A stretch of DNA of 64,000 nucleotides from Nymphaea colorata (Eukaryota; Streptophyta; Magnoliopsida; Nymphaeales; Nymphaeaceae), in assembly GCF_008831285.2 (NCBI RefSeq), contig NC_045145.1, positions 2,334,723 to 2,398,722 on the forward strand, given 5' to 3'. The notes under the pieces are model-generated. The model did not search any database and had not been told where the DNA came from. It was given only the letters and a program-made list of their open reading frames with translations. This document shows, in pieces, positions 53,845 through 64,000 of the stretch. Both the position numbers and the translations under genes were made by a program. The stretch's first letter is position 1; the number at the start of each line of letters is the position of its first letter.

Positions 53845-56289
53845 ACACGGGATCCGGTTGCTTGGTGATAGCAACCTCAATTCGCTTGGGCGAGTGGATG
53901 AAATGCCCAAGGGTGCACACCAAATGCTGTAGTCGTGGCTGGGGATGGGTGGATTCAGCTTGGTCTTAGCTGAGGAATTACCTAACTACAGTCAATAGAG
54001 GAAAGCTCGGCCGTAGAGCTTGGTAATGATCCTAAGTGTGGCTGGCTTAGGGCCGGTTAGGAGCGATAGGGGCTTGGACGGCTTCGGCTACGGTGTAAGG
54101 GAAGATGATCTAAGGGTGTGAGGTCTGGAATGAGGTGGCTTAAGACAAGGGAATGTGGGATGATGATTAGGAACTGGTGGTTAGGTTCAAGGATGATTGA
54201 ACGAGTGGCTTGGGTTTAAATGAGAGAGCTAATGAGGAACTAAGGAGGGTTAGGGATCACGTGAGTGAGTTTGACGTGGGATCAAAAGGTGGACTCCTAC
54301 ACTTGAACCTAGGATAATCCTCTAGATCTAAGGCTGAAAATTCAAAGGTGGTAAGTGGGATGTGATGTGGCTGGGATCAAGGGATGGTTAATGATTGAAT
54401 CACCTAAACTAAAGAGCAAATCCCTCCAAATGTGGGCACTAGTGGCGCCGGCTCCTCCAATGTAGTCAAATGTGGCGAGGTGGCGCCTTGTGGAATGATG
54501 ATTCCAAATGTGGGGATTCTCTTCCAAATCACGTGCAAATCAAGGGTCAGATCTTCTCCTAAGGATCTGGATGAAGGGCTAGGAGAGACTTAGATGGGTA
54601 AGGATGAAGCTCGTACCACTTTTTGAAGCTAGAATGTAGGAGTTTCCCCTTAATTCTCGCCTAGAAAATCTCCTCTTCATGCGATATCCCCTTGGAGTAA
54701 CTTTGGACGGAATTACCCTTGACAAGGATGATCCCACTTCGTGGCAAGTAAGGGCACTTTGGTCCTTGGGTGATGATGACCTGAATCCCCAAAATGTGGC
54801 CGGAATTATGGCAGAGGTCGCCGGAAAACCAGAAGTTCTCGGGGCTTGGAGCTTGCAATCGCCTAGGCCGTTCCACGCGAAACCACCAGCGTTCTTCTTC
54901 TTTTCTCGCGCTGATTTTTCAAATATGTTTCCTTGTTGGCTTTGATGGTATTTCACCGTGGAACGTGTTGATGGAATACTGATTTTCTAGTGAAAACTCC
55001 AGCAAGTTCTGTGTTTCTCTTTGAAGAAGCTTGGCCCTTACTAGACCAAATTTGAACTTTCTTTCAACGTTGGCAAGCGCGTCTCCTTTGGAATCCTTCT
55101 AAGACTTGTAAAACCTGGTTTAGAAGTGACTTCCTCGCAAAGAATATGATGGAATCTTGGCTGTGACTCAAGAGTTCCAACCCCTCCCTCGAGGGATCCA
55201 AAACTAAACTAAGCCAACACGTTACTTAGACAGTTCCAAAACGGGAACGAACTAACCTTTCTTTCTTGATTCACGATGGGTTGCTGCGCTACTAGAGATG
55301 AAACCGCAGCCTCCTTTGTGCGTCTAGAGCCTCTAACTCCTTTGATATGGCAGAGGAATTGCACCCAAGGCATGCAGATCCGAGGTGAAGTCGAAGTGTT
55401 GAAAATCCCCCTAGGGCCGTGGCTCGCCTAGAGGAATTGCCGCTCCTTCTTCTTCAATGTTGGAGATAAATGTGACTAAGAGGGAATGACGAGAGAGATG
55501 ATGGAAGAAGAAGAGAGGAGAGGGAGACAAGAGGGGGAAGAGGGGCCAGCACGCTGGTCTTAGGTGAGTGGAGGGGACAAGAAAGACAAGGGAGAGAGGG
55601 ATTGACGTGAAGAGAGGAGAAACGTGAGGAGAGAGAGAGGCAAAAATCAAATGATCTAAAATTCCCAAAATTCCATCCGTTTACACATGAATCAAAACCT
55701 TATATACATGAGTACATAAATCTGGTTCCCATGCATGGAACCAGCCCAAATCCAAATCCAGAACATGCTAAAGCAAAACGGATCCAAGGCACAACCCGCC
55801 TTGGTAAGTTTGAATCCAAAACCGAATTGGCGCAAACTCAAATAAAGCAAATCAAGAAGTGAAAAACGGCTAAGTCCTAGCTAGACGCCCCTTGAGCCTT
55901 GTGAGCTCAAGATGGGGACCTCGTCCGGGTTGCCGCCCAAACTTCGGACTTGACACATCCCTTAACCTCATTGAGCTGAGCTCAATTCAGCCAAGAGACC
56001 TCCTTAGACTCGTCCTAGATCGACTCTAGGGACTTGGGTTTCGATACGACTCAAGAATGGACCATGGCCTATACCAGAGAAGTCCTATGGATCTAGTATC
56101 CTAACTCGCGGATTCCCCCAATTGCTGGTCTTCACCTAGTTCATTCATGTCCTAGAGCCGTTGCATATCCTCCCGCACCTCCCACTGCATTTGCTCTAGG
56201 CTCGAAGTTTAATTTCATTGAGCCGTGATCTCTCACTGTGGCCGTGCCTTTGGCCTTGGTTAGGCCTACTCGGACTAAGGCTCGTATCA
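53845..56289 (-). repeat. LTR C (3' LTR of X element 3), outer end missing
   Basis: From CACGGGATCCGG it is near-identical to LTR B 47465-49330 up to 55712. It then continues with the family-X LTR end shared with A and D, to GGCTCGTATCA at 56289. The first roughly 600 bp (TGRTAGGACC...) are missing at the junction with Y. Confidence 0.8.
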
Positions 56290-56327
56290 GATCCACCCTC
56301 CTTAAATCGAGCTTGTCCCCAAGCTCG

Positions 56328-58958
56328 TTATGAACTTGTTTCTTGGTGGCTCTGACGCACGCAGTCATCTTTCACCTTGTGTTTCCTCCCTGGTCCATAG
56401 TCTCTGGGTAACACCTTCACTGAGTTCCTAAGATGGAGGAAACATCTTCTTGGGCCTCTTGAATAAACCTTGAACATGGCCCTTTTAACTCTGAGTTTAG
56501 CTATGGTCAATGTGTCTGGACCATAGTCTCAAGGTAACTGTCCAATTCGCTTCATTGGTTGCCCAAGCAACCTTTCATCATTCTGGATCTCATTCCTTGA
56601 CATGGCTTTACCACGGTCATGTGGTTGCCACTTTCTACCACCATGTTGTAGTGGTTTTTGCACTTGTTTAGGACTATAATCCCTTGGGAGTTGCCCTATA
56701 GCCCTCTTTTGCAGCCCTTGTAGCTGCTCAATAGTGCCCTCCTGATGTGCGATGACCTTCCCTCTGTCGTGGGCTTGCCATAGGCGCCCACCTGCTTGTA
56801 GTACTTGTTGGTTGATGATGTAGTCTTTCTGTTTACAATTACTCTGTACTGCCCATTGCACCTCAGTTGCGCTCATGTCGTTGGAGTCAATTGATGTTGG
56901 TGACTCCGACTTGTAATCCGCACATGAACTCGAGGGGTTCCACATCTCTTCATTGCAATTTGGTGACTCTGAGTACTGGAATGCTCTCCATCTTTTTGGG
57001 TAGAGTTTTTCATTCTTATCTCTGTGAATCACCTCTTCATTTTGTTGTTGTCCACCCTCCTTAGGATGTATCATCTGTTGTTGTAATAGAGAATGGGTGG
57101 ACAAAGATCTTTCCTTGTTCTCATACGATTCAATGTGCCCACTCTTAGCCATTGGGCCTTCACGATTCACTCTTGGATCTTCTTGAGGAGCCTTATATTG
57201 GTTGAATGATGGTCTTAGCTCCAAAGTAATAGTGTGATCATCATCAGAACTGCACAAGAAATCATCTTCAAACTCAGAGAAGAATCCTGCTAATTCCTCT
57301 TGCACTTCCTCTTGCCACTTTTGGATGCAACGAAGCTTAGCATGTTGATCACTTTCACTCATCTCAATAGGGGCTAACCACGTATCCTCGCTCTGTGGAT
57401 GATTCTGACAAGAGGGTATTCCTTCAAGTTGCTCCACCCGTGGTCCGATACCTTGGTCTTGGTGTGAGCACGTCATGTGGAAAGCTAACTCTTGGGTTGC
57501 TTGTAGTTGTAACTCTTCCACAATCTGTGAGCAGTCAGTTGAATCCGCTCCACCCTCCTTATGATCTGCCTTACCTTCTATTGTGGAGGGATATGATGGA
57601 TGATCCTCGCTTCGCTGGCTGGACTCTTCATCTCCTTCTATTTCCATGGGATCATTAGAGTCCATGCTGCTTGCCTTTTCTACATCATTCCTTTGATCTT
57701 CAAGGTTAAGATCTTCTGGCATTTGACAACGGATTAACTCCACCTTGTCTTCTGGCTGTATGATCTCAAGAGGTTGAAGATCGCTTGATTCTTCCACTTC
57801 CATCATGTTGGGTGAAGCTAGAGCTGTACACACTAAAGATTCTTCTTTGTACGTATCTAATGCTTGGTTGGGACTAGACGCGTGCATTGAGTTTGTAGAG
57901 ATTGAAGCTCTTTCTTCATGTGATCCTAAAGAATCTTCACTTGGAAGTGTCTCTTCAATAGATTCGCACTCTTGACACTTGCTTTCTATTTCAGCCAATA
58001 ACTCATTGGTAGTCCATGTCTTCAATGATTCGCCATCACTTGAGTTGTTGGATGGCTCCTCAACTGTAGCTTGATCATGAACACCCTTGCCCTTGAGGCT
58101 ATTGTTCGGCACTTCACATTTGATTGTCTCTACCGCTTGGTGCATTTCATCTCTCTTGTTCCTGCTTACTTCGTCCCTTTTCTTAGGTTGATAATTGGTC
58201 TGAGGGACCTCGGATTTTTGAGTAAGGCCTTTAGTTGAGTGGGCCTTGCGGTAGGCTTTAGTGTTGTCAGTTTTCTTTGGAGGTGGTTGTGACACCGCAC
58301 TCATGATGCCTTGGTTCTTGCTTCCGTTGCCTTTGCTCATGTGCTCCGTGCGAGGTGGCGGAGTAGCTGGTCCGAGTAACTCTTTTCTCTTCATGTTGGT
58401 CGGAACCATGCCCTTGGACGTGTTGCTCCTTAACTCCACGTGAGGCTTCTCTTGTTTCACGTTGTCCAATATCTCATCCATCTTTGAGAGCGCTTGTCGT
58501 ATCATCTCTTCAATGTTAGGAGATGACTTTCCTGGGTTACTATTTCCAGGTTTCCCTATTTGTTGGACGGGTTTGGGTGCTGGGATTTCTTCCAACACAA
58601 ACTTATGACTCATGTCTCCTATTTGTATCACTTCTCCTAGATAAACTTGTAAAAGCTCACCCAGGTTGACTACTCTTCCTGCAACCCTAAGTCGACCCAC
58701 TAAGGTCCTATTGGTGATCCTAATGTTACAGGTCCCCTTGTCCACTTCAATCACACAATGATAACCCATTACACTGACATCTCGTAGGATGATGTCGCAT
58801 CTCGGGTTTTGCCCAATCAAGAAACTGATGAACTGTGGGCCGTAACTCCAATCTTCTCTGTGAACTAAAATCTTCTCTTCCACGAGTTTTCCGTAAGAAT
58901 AGGTGCTAAACACTAAATCAACATCTAAACTTCTGGGATACGCATCTTCTTCCATCAT
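56328..58958 (-). pseudogene. FHA-like ORF of X element 3, one nonsense codon
   Basis: Same length and architecture as the ORF at 43478-46108, with a few scattered substitutions (for example E5D and I31L near the start). The frame is open for 809 codons, to a TGA at 56529-56531 in the middle of the second LPRDYGP motif, where element 1 has CGA for Arg. It is then open to 56328. The Trp codon that is TGA in element 1 is intact here. The two copies are therefore broken at different places, and their common ancestor most likely had an uninterrupted frame. C-terminal modules start at about residues 740, 775 and 815. Confidence 0.75.
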
Positions 58959-59519
58959 TCTTGCCTTCTCTTAAATCAAAACAAATGCTTAAAAACTTTC
59001 TAAGCTATCTATTTCAAACACCAAACTGAACTACTAAAAGCTGAAAACCACGACACTTGTAAATTCTGTAACTCTCTAACTCGATGTCCAAAAATCACGA
59101 AACTTGGTAGCAAAATACTAGACACGATAAGGAATCCAACGCCACCAAGATCAAGCTCTAACTCTGCTCCAGGAAAGCACTTGTTCTTCTGAAAGTCACG
59201 CCTGGGCTTGCTCTTCAACCGCGCAGGACTCCCCCAGTGATAGGGGTCCACTCAAAAAATCATAACTTTTCACCCGTAACTCAAAAAAATCTGAAATTTG
59301 GACTGGAGATTCCTGAGACGTAGGCGCTTCCAAGAGCCTAACCTTGACCAATTTCGATGCCGGAGCTGACAGCGCCGGCCACCGGAATCCGGCGTAGTTT
59401 CTGGTTTTTCAGAAACTGAAAAAAATGCAGGCTGAAGAGGATGAGTTTCTGCTATGCTACCATCAAACCAAACTAACACTGCTGGAATCTGAAAACTGAG
59501 TGCGGCGGCCTCTCAAGAT

Positions 59520-59532
59520 GGCTCTGATACCA
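59520..59532 (-). other. Inner tRNA-iMet primer-site copy (X element 3)
   Basis: Minus strand TGGTATCAGAGCC, 169 bp inside the outer site, as in element 1. Confidence 0.8.
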
Positions 59533-59688
59533 AACTGATAGGTTTGGTATCAGCCGGATAAGTTTGGAACTCTCCTTTCCAACTTTCACCCGCTTTTACC
59601 AAAATCGATCTTTCTTGCACTTATGAGCAACATAAACTCTAGAATTTGAATTCACAAGATGTAAACAAGCAACGGAATCCTCCACGTT

Positions 59689-59701
59689 GGCTCTGATACC
59701 A
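59689..59701 (-). other. Primer binding site, initiator tRNA-Met (X element 3)
   Basis: Minus strand TGGTATCAGAGCC, three bases from LTR D. Confidence 0.9.
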
Positions 59702-59704
59702 AAT

Positions 59705-61312
59705 TGATAGGACCTAACCCCAGTATAGGCGACAGCCCAGTCCTAGAGTCGATCCTACACCCAAGATCCTCGTAGAGGGAGCTTGGGAAAGAAGGGCTTG
59801 GACGGCTTCGGCTACGGTGTAAGGGAAGATGATCTAAGGCTGTGAGGTCTGGAATGAGGTGGCTTAAGACAAGGGAATGTGGGATGTTGATTAGGAACTG
59901 GTGGTTAGGTTCAAGGATGATTGAACGAGTGGCTTGGGTTTAAATGAGAGAGCTAATGAGGAACTAAGGAGGGTTAGGGATCACGTGAGTGAGTTTGACG
60001 TGGGATCAAAAGGTGGACTCCTACACTTGAACCTAGGATAATCCTCTAGATCTAAGGCTGAAAATTCAAAGGTGGTAAGTGGGATGTGATGTGGCTGGGA
60101 TCTAGGGATGGTTAATGATTGAATCACCTAAACTAAAGAGCAAATCCCTCCAAATGTGGGCACTAGTGGCGCCGGCTCCTCCAATGTAGTCAAATGTGGC
60201 GAGGTGGCGCCTTGTGGAATGATGATTCCAAATGTGGGGATTCTCTTCCAAATCACATGCAAATCAAGGGTCAGATCTTCTCCTAAGGATCTGGATGAAG
60301 GGCTAGGAGAGACTTAGATGGGTAAGGATGAAGCTCGTACCACTTTTTGAAGCTAGAATGTAGGAGTTTCCCCTTAATTCTCGCCTAGAAAATCTCCTCT
60401 CCATGCGATATCTCCTTGGAGTACTTTTGGACGGACTTACCCTTGGAAATGATGGTCCCACTTCGTGGCAAGGAAGGGCACTTTGGTCCTTGGGTGATGA
60501 TGACCAGAATCCCCCAAATGTGGCCGGAATTATGGCAGAGGTCGCCGGAAAACCAGAAGTTCCCGGTGACTTGGTGCTTGCTATCGCCTAGGCCGTTCTT
60601 CGCGAAACCAATGTGTATCTTCTTCTTTCTTTGCGTGGAATCACCTTATATGGTCCATTCCCATGTCCAAGATGGTCTCACCGTGATTTCTTGAGGATGG
60701 GATTCTGATTTTGCCGGCGAAATTCCAGAGATGGACCGCGGATGAAAACTAGAATCGATCGACTCTTCTTGTGTCGTTTCCTTGAGTGATTTCTCAACTA
60801 GGAAAGCCTCAATGCCTAGGATCTTCTAAGACACGTAAAACTTAGTTTAAATCAAGTTTCAACCGTGGAATAGAAGGGAATCTCGGCTGTGACTCGAGAC
60901 TTCTCCTCTTCTTGTAAGTCAAACCTTGGATCAAACCAAACCAACGTAGTTGCTTAGCTTTCACCTTAGGAATCCAAGAACTAACCTTGTATGAGGAAAC
61001 CGTGGGTTTGCTGTCCTTCCTTGGATGAAGACGCAGCCTCCTTGTTCAACTTAGGCCTCTAATATCTCTGATGTAGCAGAGATATTGCACCCAAGACGTG
61101 GCTGGGTAGATGCGAAGATGAAGACGATGATAACTCCTAGGGCCGTGGCTCACCTAAGAGAAAGCCCTCACCTTCTTCTTCAACGAGAATTGATGTAAAT
61201 GAAAGAGAGGGGAGATAGTGAGGAGTTGGGAAGGAGACGAGAGGAAGACATGAGGGGGAAGGGGAAGTAGAGGGCCAGCATGCTGGTCTTGGGAGAAGAG
61301 ATTGGAGGGAAC

Positions 61313-61351
<39 letters not shown>

Positions 61352-62037
61352 GAGAAGAGAGAGAGAGAAATAAGGAGAGAGAGAGAGCAAAGAAGCAAAT
61401 GACCTTGATTTCCCAAAATTCCCTCCATTTACACATGAATCAAAACCTTATATACATGAGTACATAAATCTGGTTCCCATGCATGGAACCAGCCCAAATC
61501 CAAATCCAGAACATGCTAAAGCAAAACGGATCCAAGGCACAACCCGCCTTGGTAAGTTTGAATCCAAAACCGAATTGGCGCAAACTCAAATAAAGCAAAT
61601 CAAGAAGTGAAAAACGGCTAAGTCCTAGCTAGACGCCCCTTGAGCCTTGTGAGCTCAAGATGGGGACCTCGTCCGGGTTGCCGCCTAAACTTCGGACTTG
61701 ACACATCCCTTAACCTCATTGAGCTGAGCTCAATTCAGCCAAGAGACCTCCCTAGACTCGTCCTAGACCGACTCTAGAGACTTGGGTTTCGATACGACTC
61801 AAGAATGGACCATGGCCTATACCAGAAAAGTCCTATGGATCTAGTATCCTAACTCGCGGATTCCCCCAATTGCTGGTCTTCACCTAGTTCATTCATGTCC
61901 TAGAGCCGTTGCATATCCTCCCGCACCTCCCACTGCATTTGCTCTAGGCTCGAAGATTAATTCCATTGAGCCGTGATCTCTCACTGTGGCCGTGCCTTTG
62001 GCCTTGGTTAGGCCTACTCGGACTAAGGCTCGTATCA
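59705..62037 (-). repeat. LTR D (5' LTR of X element 3), complete
   Basis: 2333 bp with termini TGATAGG and CGTATCA, so the ends are the inverted pair TGATA/TATCA. Its left part (59780-60555) matches LTRs B and C, but lacks about 850 bp that B has after the first 75 bp. The middle (60556-61400) matches LTR A instead, and the last 600 bp are common to A, C and D. A (GA)n tract lies at about 61315-61347. Confidence 0.85.
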
Positions 62038-63108
62038 AAGGCAAAAAGGAAAAAGTTAAAATTGTGAGAAACTTTATCATATGTTGAAGCAGGTTCTTAA
62101 TGAAATTCTTCATGGTTTAGCTTTTAGGGAACTAATTATGTATTGAAAAATAGTTAAGATTTGTGTCACAAAGAATATTATTTCAATAGAAGTTTTAGGA
62201 ATAGGGAGACACAATTACCAAAAACTCCACAATTACCAAAAACTCCAGTAGTGAGTTTTGATTTACGTCTGATGACCACCAAATTAGCACCTTAAGTTAA
62301 TATTCATTACTTTGAGCTTGATTAGGTATCGCTCACCCCAAAACAAGCGTCCAAACTGCTACGACCCTTCTAGCAACCACTTCACACGTCCGATCAAGTG
62401 CCAATGCTCGAGATTGCTTGCTGCCGCTGCTCACCACACGCCCTACAAGCTGGTAAGAGGGGAAAAACGTCCATAAACTGCAATCCAACCCCAAAATGCC
62501 ATAAAAAGAGTCAACACACGTCCAAATAAAGTTCAACACAAAATCTGTTGCTAGGAGAGACCCACGGTAGTAGTGGGAAAAGCTGAAATGAACAAGAGAA
62601 AAGGGACGCTGACAGAGAGGAGAGACAGAGAGAGGAGAGGTTCGGTCAAGGGGGAAAATGGCAGTGGGGGTGAGAAAAGAGAGAAAGAGCAGGTGGGGGA
62701 GTGCGGGTGAGTGAGAAGAGGGATCGTGTGGGAGAGAGCTAGCAGAAAGGGCAAAGAGGGTGGCGAGGGGGAGGAAGAGAGGACGTGCTGCAGAGAGGGC
62801 AGGAGCAAGAGAGAGGCAGAGAGGGGTAAATCACACAAAAGAGAGGGAGAGTGTTTACCAAAGCGTCGCCGCCGCCGCCGCCACCTCCGTCGCCGCCGCA
62901 GCCACTGCCCTTTCGTCACCTTCGCTGCTGCTCCACCCACCGCCCTCGAGCTTCACCAAGCTACAGTCGTAGCAGACGAAGAGGGGAAAGACAGAGAAGA
63001 AGGAAAGACGAGGGAGGGGAGGCGGAGTCGGGCTCGCTCACGCGTGAGGGGCTCGGGTCCGGGTCTGGACCCTGACCCAACCCGTCCTGCCAAACAACGA
63101 GCGTTACA
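62038..63108 (-). repeat. 3' LTR of Ty3/gypsy chromovirus, right part
   Basis: On the minus strand the LTR starts TGTAACGCTCGTTG at 63108, directly after the polypurine tract. The TGTAACGC start is typical of Tekay/Del LTRs. It contains a purine-rich stretch (62580-62850) and a (GCC)n tract (about 62866-62905), probably leader-like transcribed sequence. It appears to be cut at 62038 by the family-X LTR D; the other LTR border is not seen. Confidence 0.65.
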
Positions 63109-63131
63109 TCCTACCCTCCTAAAAAAAAAAA
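63109..63131 (-). other. Polypurine tract of gypsy element
   Basis: Minus strand TTTTTTTTTTTAGGAGGGTAG followed by GA, then TGTAACGC. This T-run plus AGGAGGG layout after a GAGGATGAAAT block is usual at the end of Tekay/Del elements. Confidence 0.85.
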
Positions 63132-63158
63132 TTTCATCCTCGAAATTTAGTTCATACC

Positions 63159-63593
63159 TCAATGCAAGAACAAGTGCGGATATCTCTTCCGCATGTCCTC
63201 CTCAGGTTCCCATGTGCTCTCCTTCAATCCATGGTACTGCCATTCTACCTTCACTAAAGGAATTCTCTTCGTGCGAAGCACTTGCTCTCGATGATCCACA
63301 ATTCTAATGGGTTGTTCTTCCATTGTCAAATTATCTTGTACTAGAATACCTTGAAAATCAATCACATGTGTCGGATCTGGTACGTATTTTCGAAGCATGG
63401 AAACATGGAAGACGTCATGAACATGACTCAAATTTGGTGGTAACGCCAATCTGTATGCCACCTCTCCAATCTTCTCTAATATCTCAAAAGGTCCTACGAA
63501 CCTCGGGCTCAATTTTCCCTTCGCACTAAAGCGAAAAACACCTTTAGTAGGAGAAATCTTTAAAAACACATGATCACCCACCTCAAAAGCCAA
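63159..63593 (-). pseudogene. Gypsy integrase C-terminus with chromodomain-like tail
   Basis: [38 protein letters not shown] and LPPNLSHVHDVFHVSMLRKY are the conserved C-terminal integrase fold of Ty3/gypsy chromoviruses. The end, VKVEWQYHGLKESTWEPEED, is a chromodomain that may direct insertion to particular chromatin. This places it in the Tekay/Del group. The frame is offset from the upstream integrase core by a length change in an A-run at about 63622-63628. Confidence 0.9.
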
Positions 63594-64000
63594 TTCTCTA
63601 CGACGAATGTCAGCATAACTTTTTTTCTACTCTGAGCAGTTAACAACTTCTTTCTTATCAATTTCACTTGGTCGGTGTAGTGTTGCAATACTAAAGGGTT
63701 TTGGATCTTACCATCTCCTAAATCGGTCCAACAAGCTGGAGATCTGCACGGCCTTCTATACAAAGCCTCAAACGGTGCCATCCCAATACTAGAGTGGTAA
63801 CTGTTATTATAAGCAAATTCTGCCAGTTTCACATGTTTGTCCCATTCTCCTTTCCACTCTAAGACACATGCACGCAACATGTCTTCTAAGGTCTGAATAG
63901 TCCTCTCTGATTGCCCATCAGTTTGCGGATGGAATGCTGTGCTCATCTTAAGCTTGGTACCCAAAGCCCTCTGTAATTGCCCCCAAAACCTAGAGGTAAA
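63560..64000 (-). pseudogene. Gypsy integrase core, partial at window edge
   Basis: The frame enters from beyond 64000. [20 protein letters not shown] contains the catalytic Glu of the DDE triad, followed by the conserved [20 protein letters not shown] and [11 protein letters not shown]. After TAQSRKK the frame shifts in a homopolymer A-run, and the correct frame continues as the entry at 63159-63593. The remaining pol and gag lie outside the window. Confidence 0.9.

Larger units (their letters stand above)
56290..59704 (-). mobile_element. Family-X non-autonomous LTR element 3, internal region
   Basis: The 3415 bp region is colinear with element 1 and nearly identical. It contains the polypurine tract (56290-56303), one long ORF, a leader and two primer sites (59520-59532 and 59689-59701). 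No pol genes are present. Confidence 0.85.

Noticed and set aside
62711-63307. 198-codon plus-strand ORF over the (GCC)n tract
   Set aside because: It lies antisense in the gypsy LTR, with biased composition and no domain.

Overview
This is nuclear DNA of a flowering plant. The evidence is LTR retrotransposons primed by initiator tRNA-Met, a chromodomain-type Ty3 element, a multi-exon callose synthase gene, an endogenous pararetrovirus, and many long (TA)n tracts. I cannot name the species. Almost everything is repeat DNA. The only host gene I recognise is a fragmented callose synthase on the minus strand.

1-31 kb is AT-rich. A roughly 4 kb segment occurs three times (R1 at 112-2890, R2 at 13029-15890, R3 at 25709-29692). 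Between R1 and R2 lie short exons of a callose synthase (GSL8/GSL10-like) at 4.7-12.15 kb. They are interrupted by duplicated blocks (S1/S2, T1/T2), and one exon is out of order. A TIR-bounded element with a GA-rich minisatellite sits at 17737-18637. A complete but dead Ty1/copia element (18902-24128, 175 bp LTRs, 5 bp target duplication ATATG) follows.

31-41 kb holds a truncated copia gag and a rearranged endogenous caulimovirid. On the minus strand the caulimovirid has a dUTPase and ORF1/ORF2-like parts; on the plus strand it has a coat-protein fragment. The rest is low-complexity intergenic DNA with small tandem repeats.

41-62 kb is the most unusual part: a cluster of large non-autonomous LTR elements on the minus strand. 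Each carries one long ORF instead of gag-pol. The ORF starts with a forkhead-associated (FHA)-like domain, has an acidic/Ser-rich middle, and ends in repeated modules built on HDRGK and LPRDYGP. Two nearly identical copies (family X, ORFs 43478-46108 and 56328-58958) flank a divergent relative (family Y, ORF 51782-53623). Each ORF has exactly one nonsense codon. All have initiator-Met primer sites (two per X element) and AAGGAGGGTGG polypurine tracts, and the tract motif recurs inside the ORFs.

62-64 kb is the 3' end of a Ty3/gypsy Tekay/Del-type chromovirus on the minus strand (LTR, polypurine tract, integrase with chromodomain-like tail) that runs off the window.
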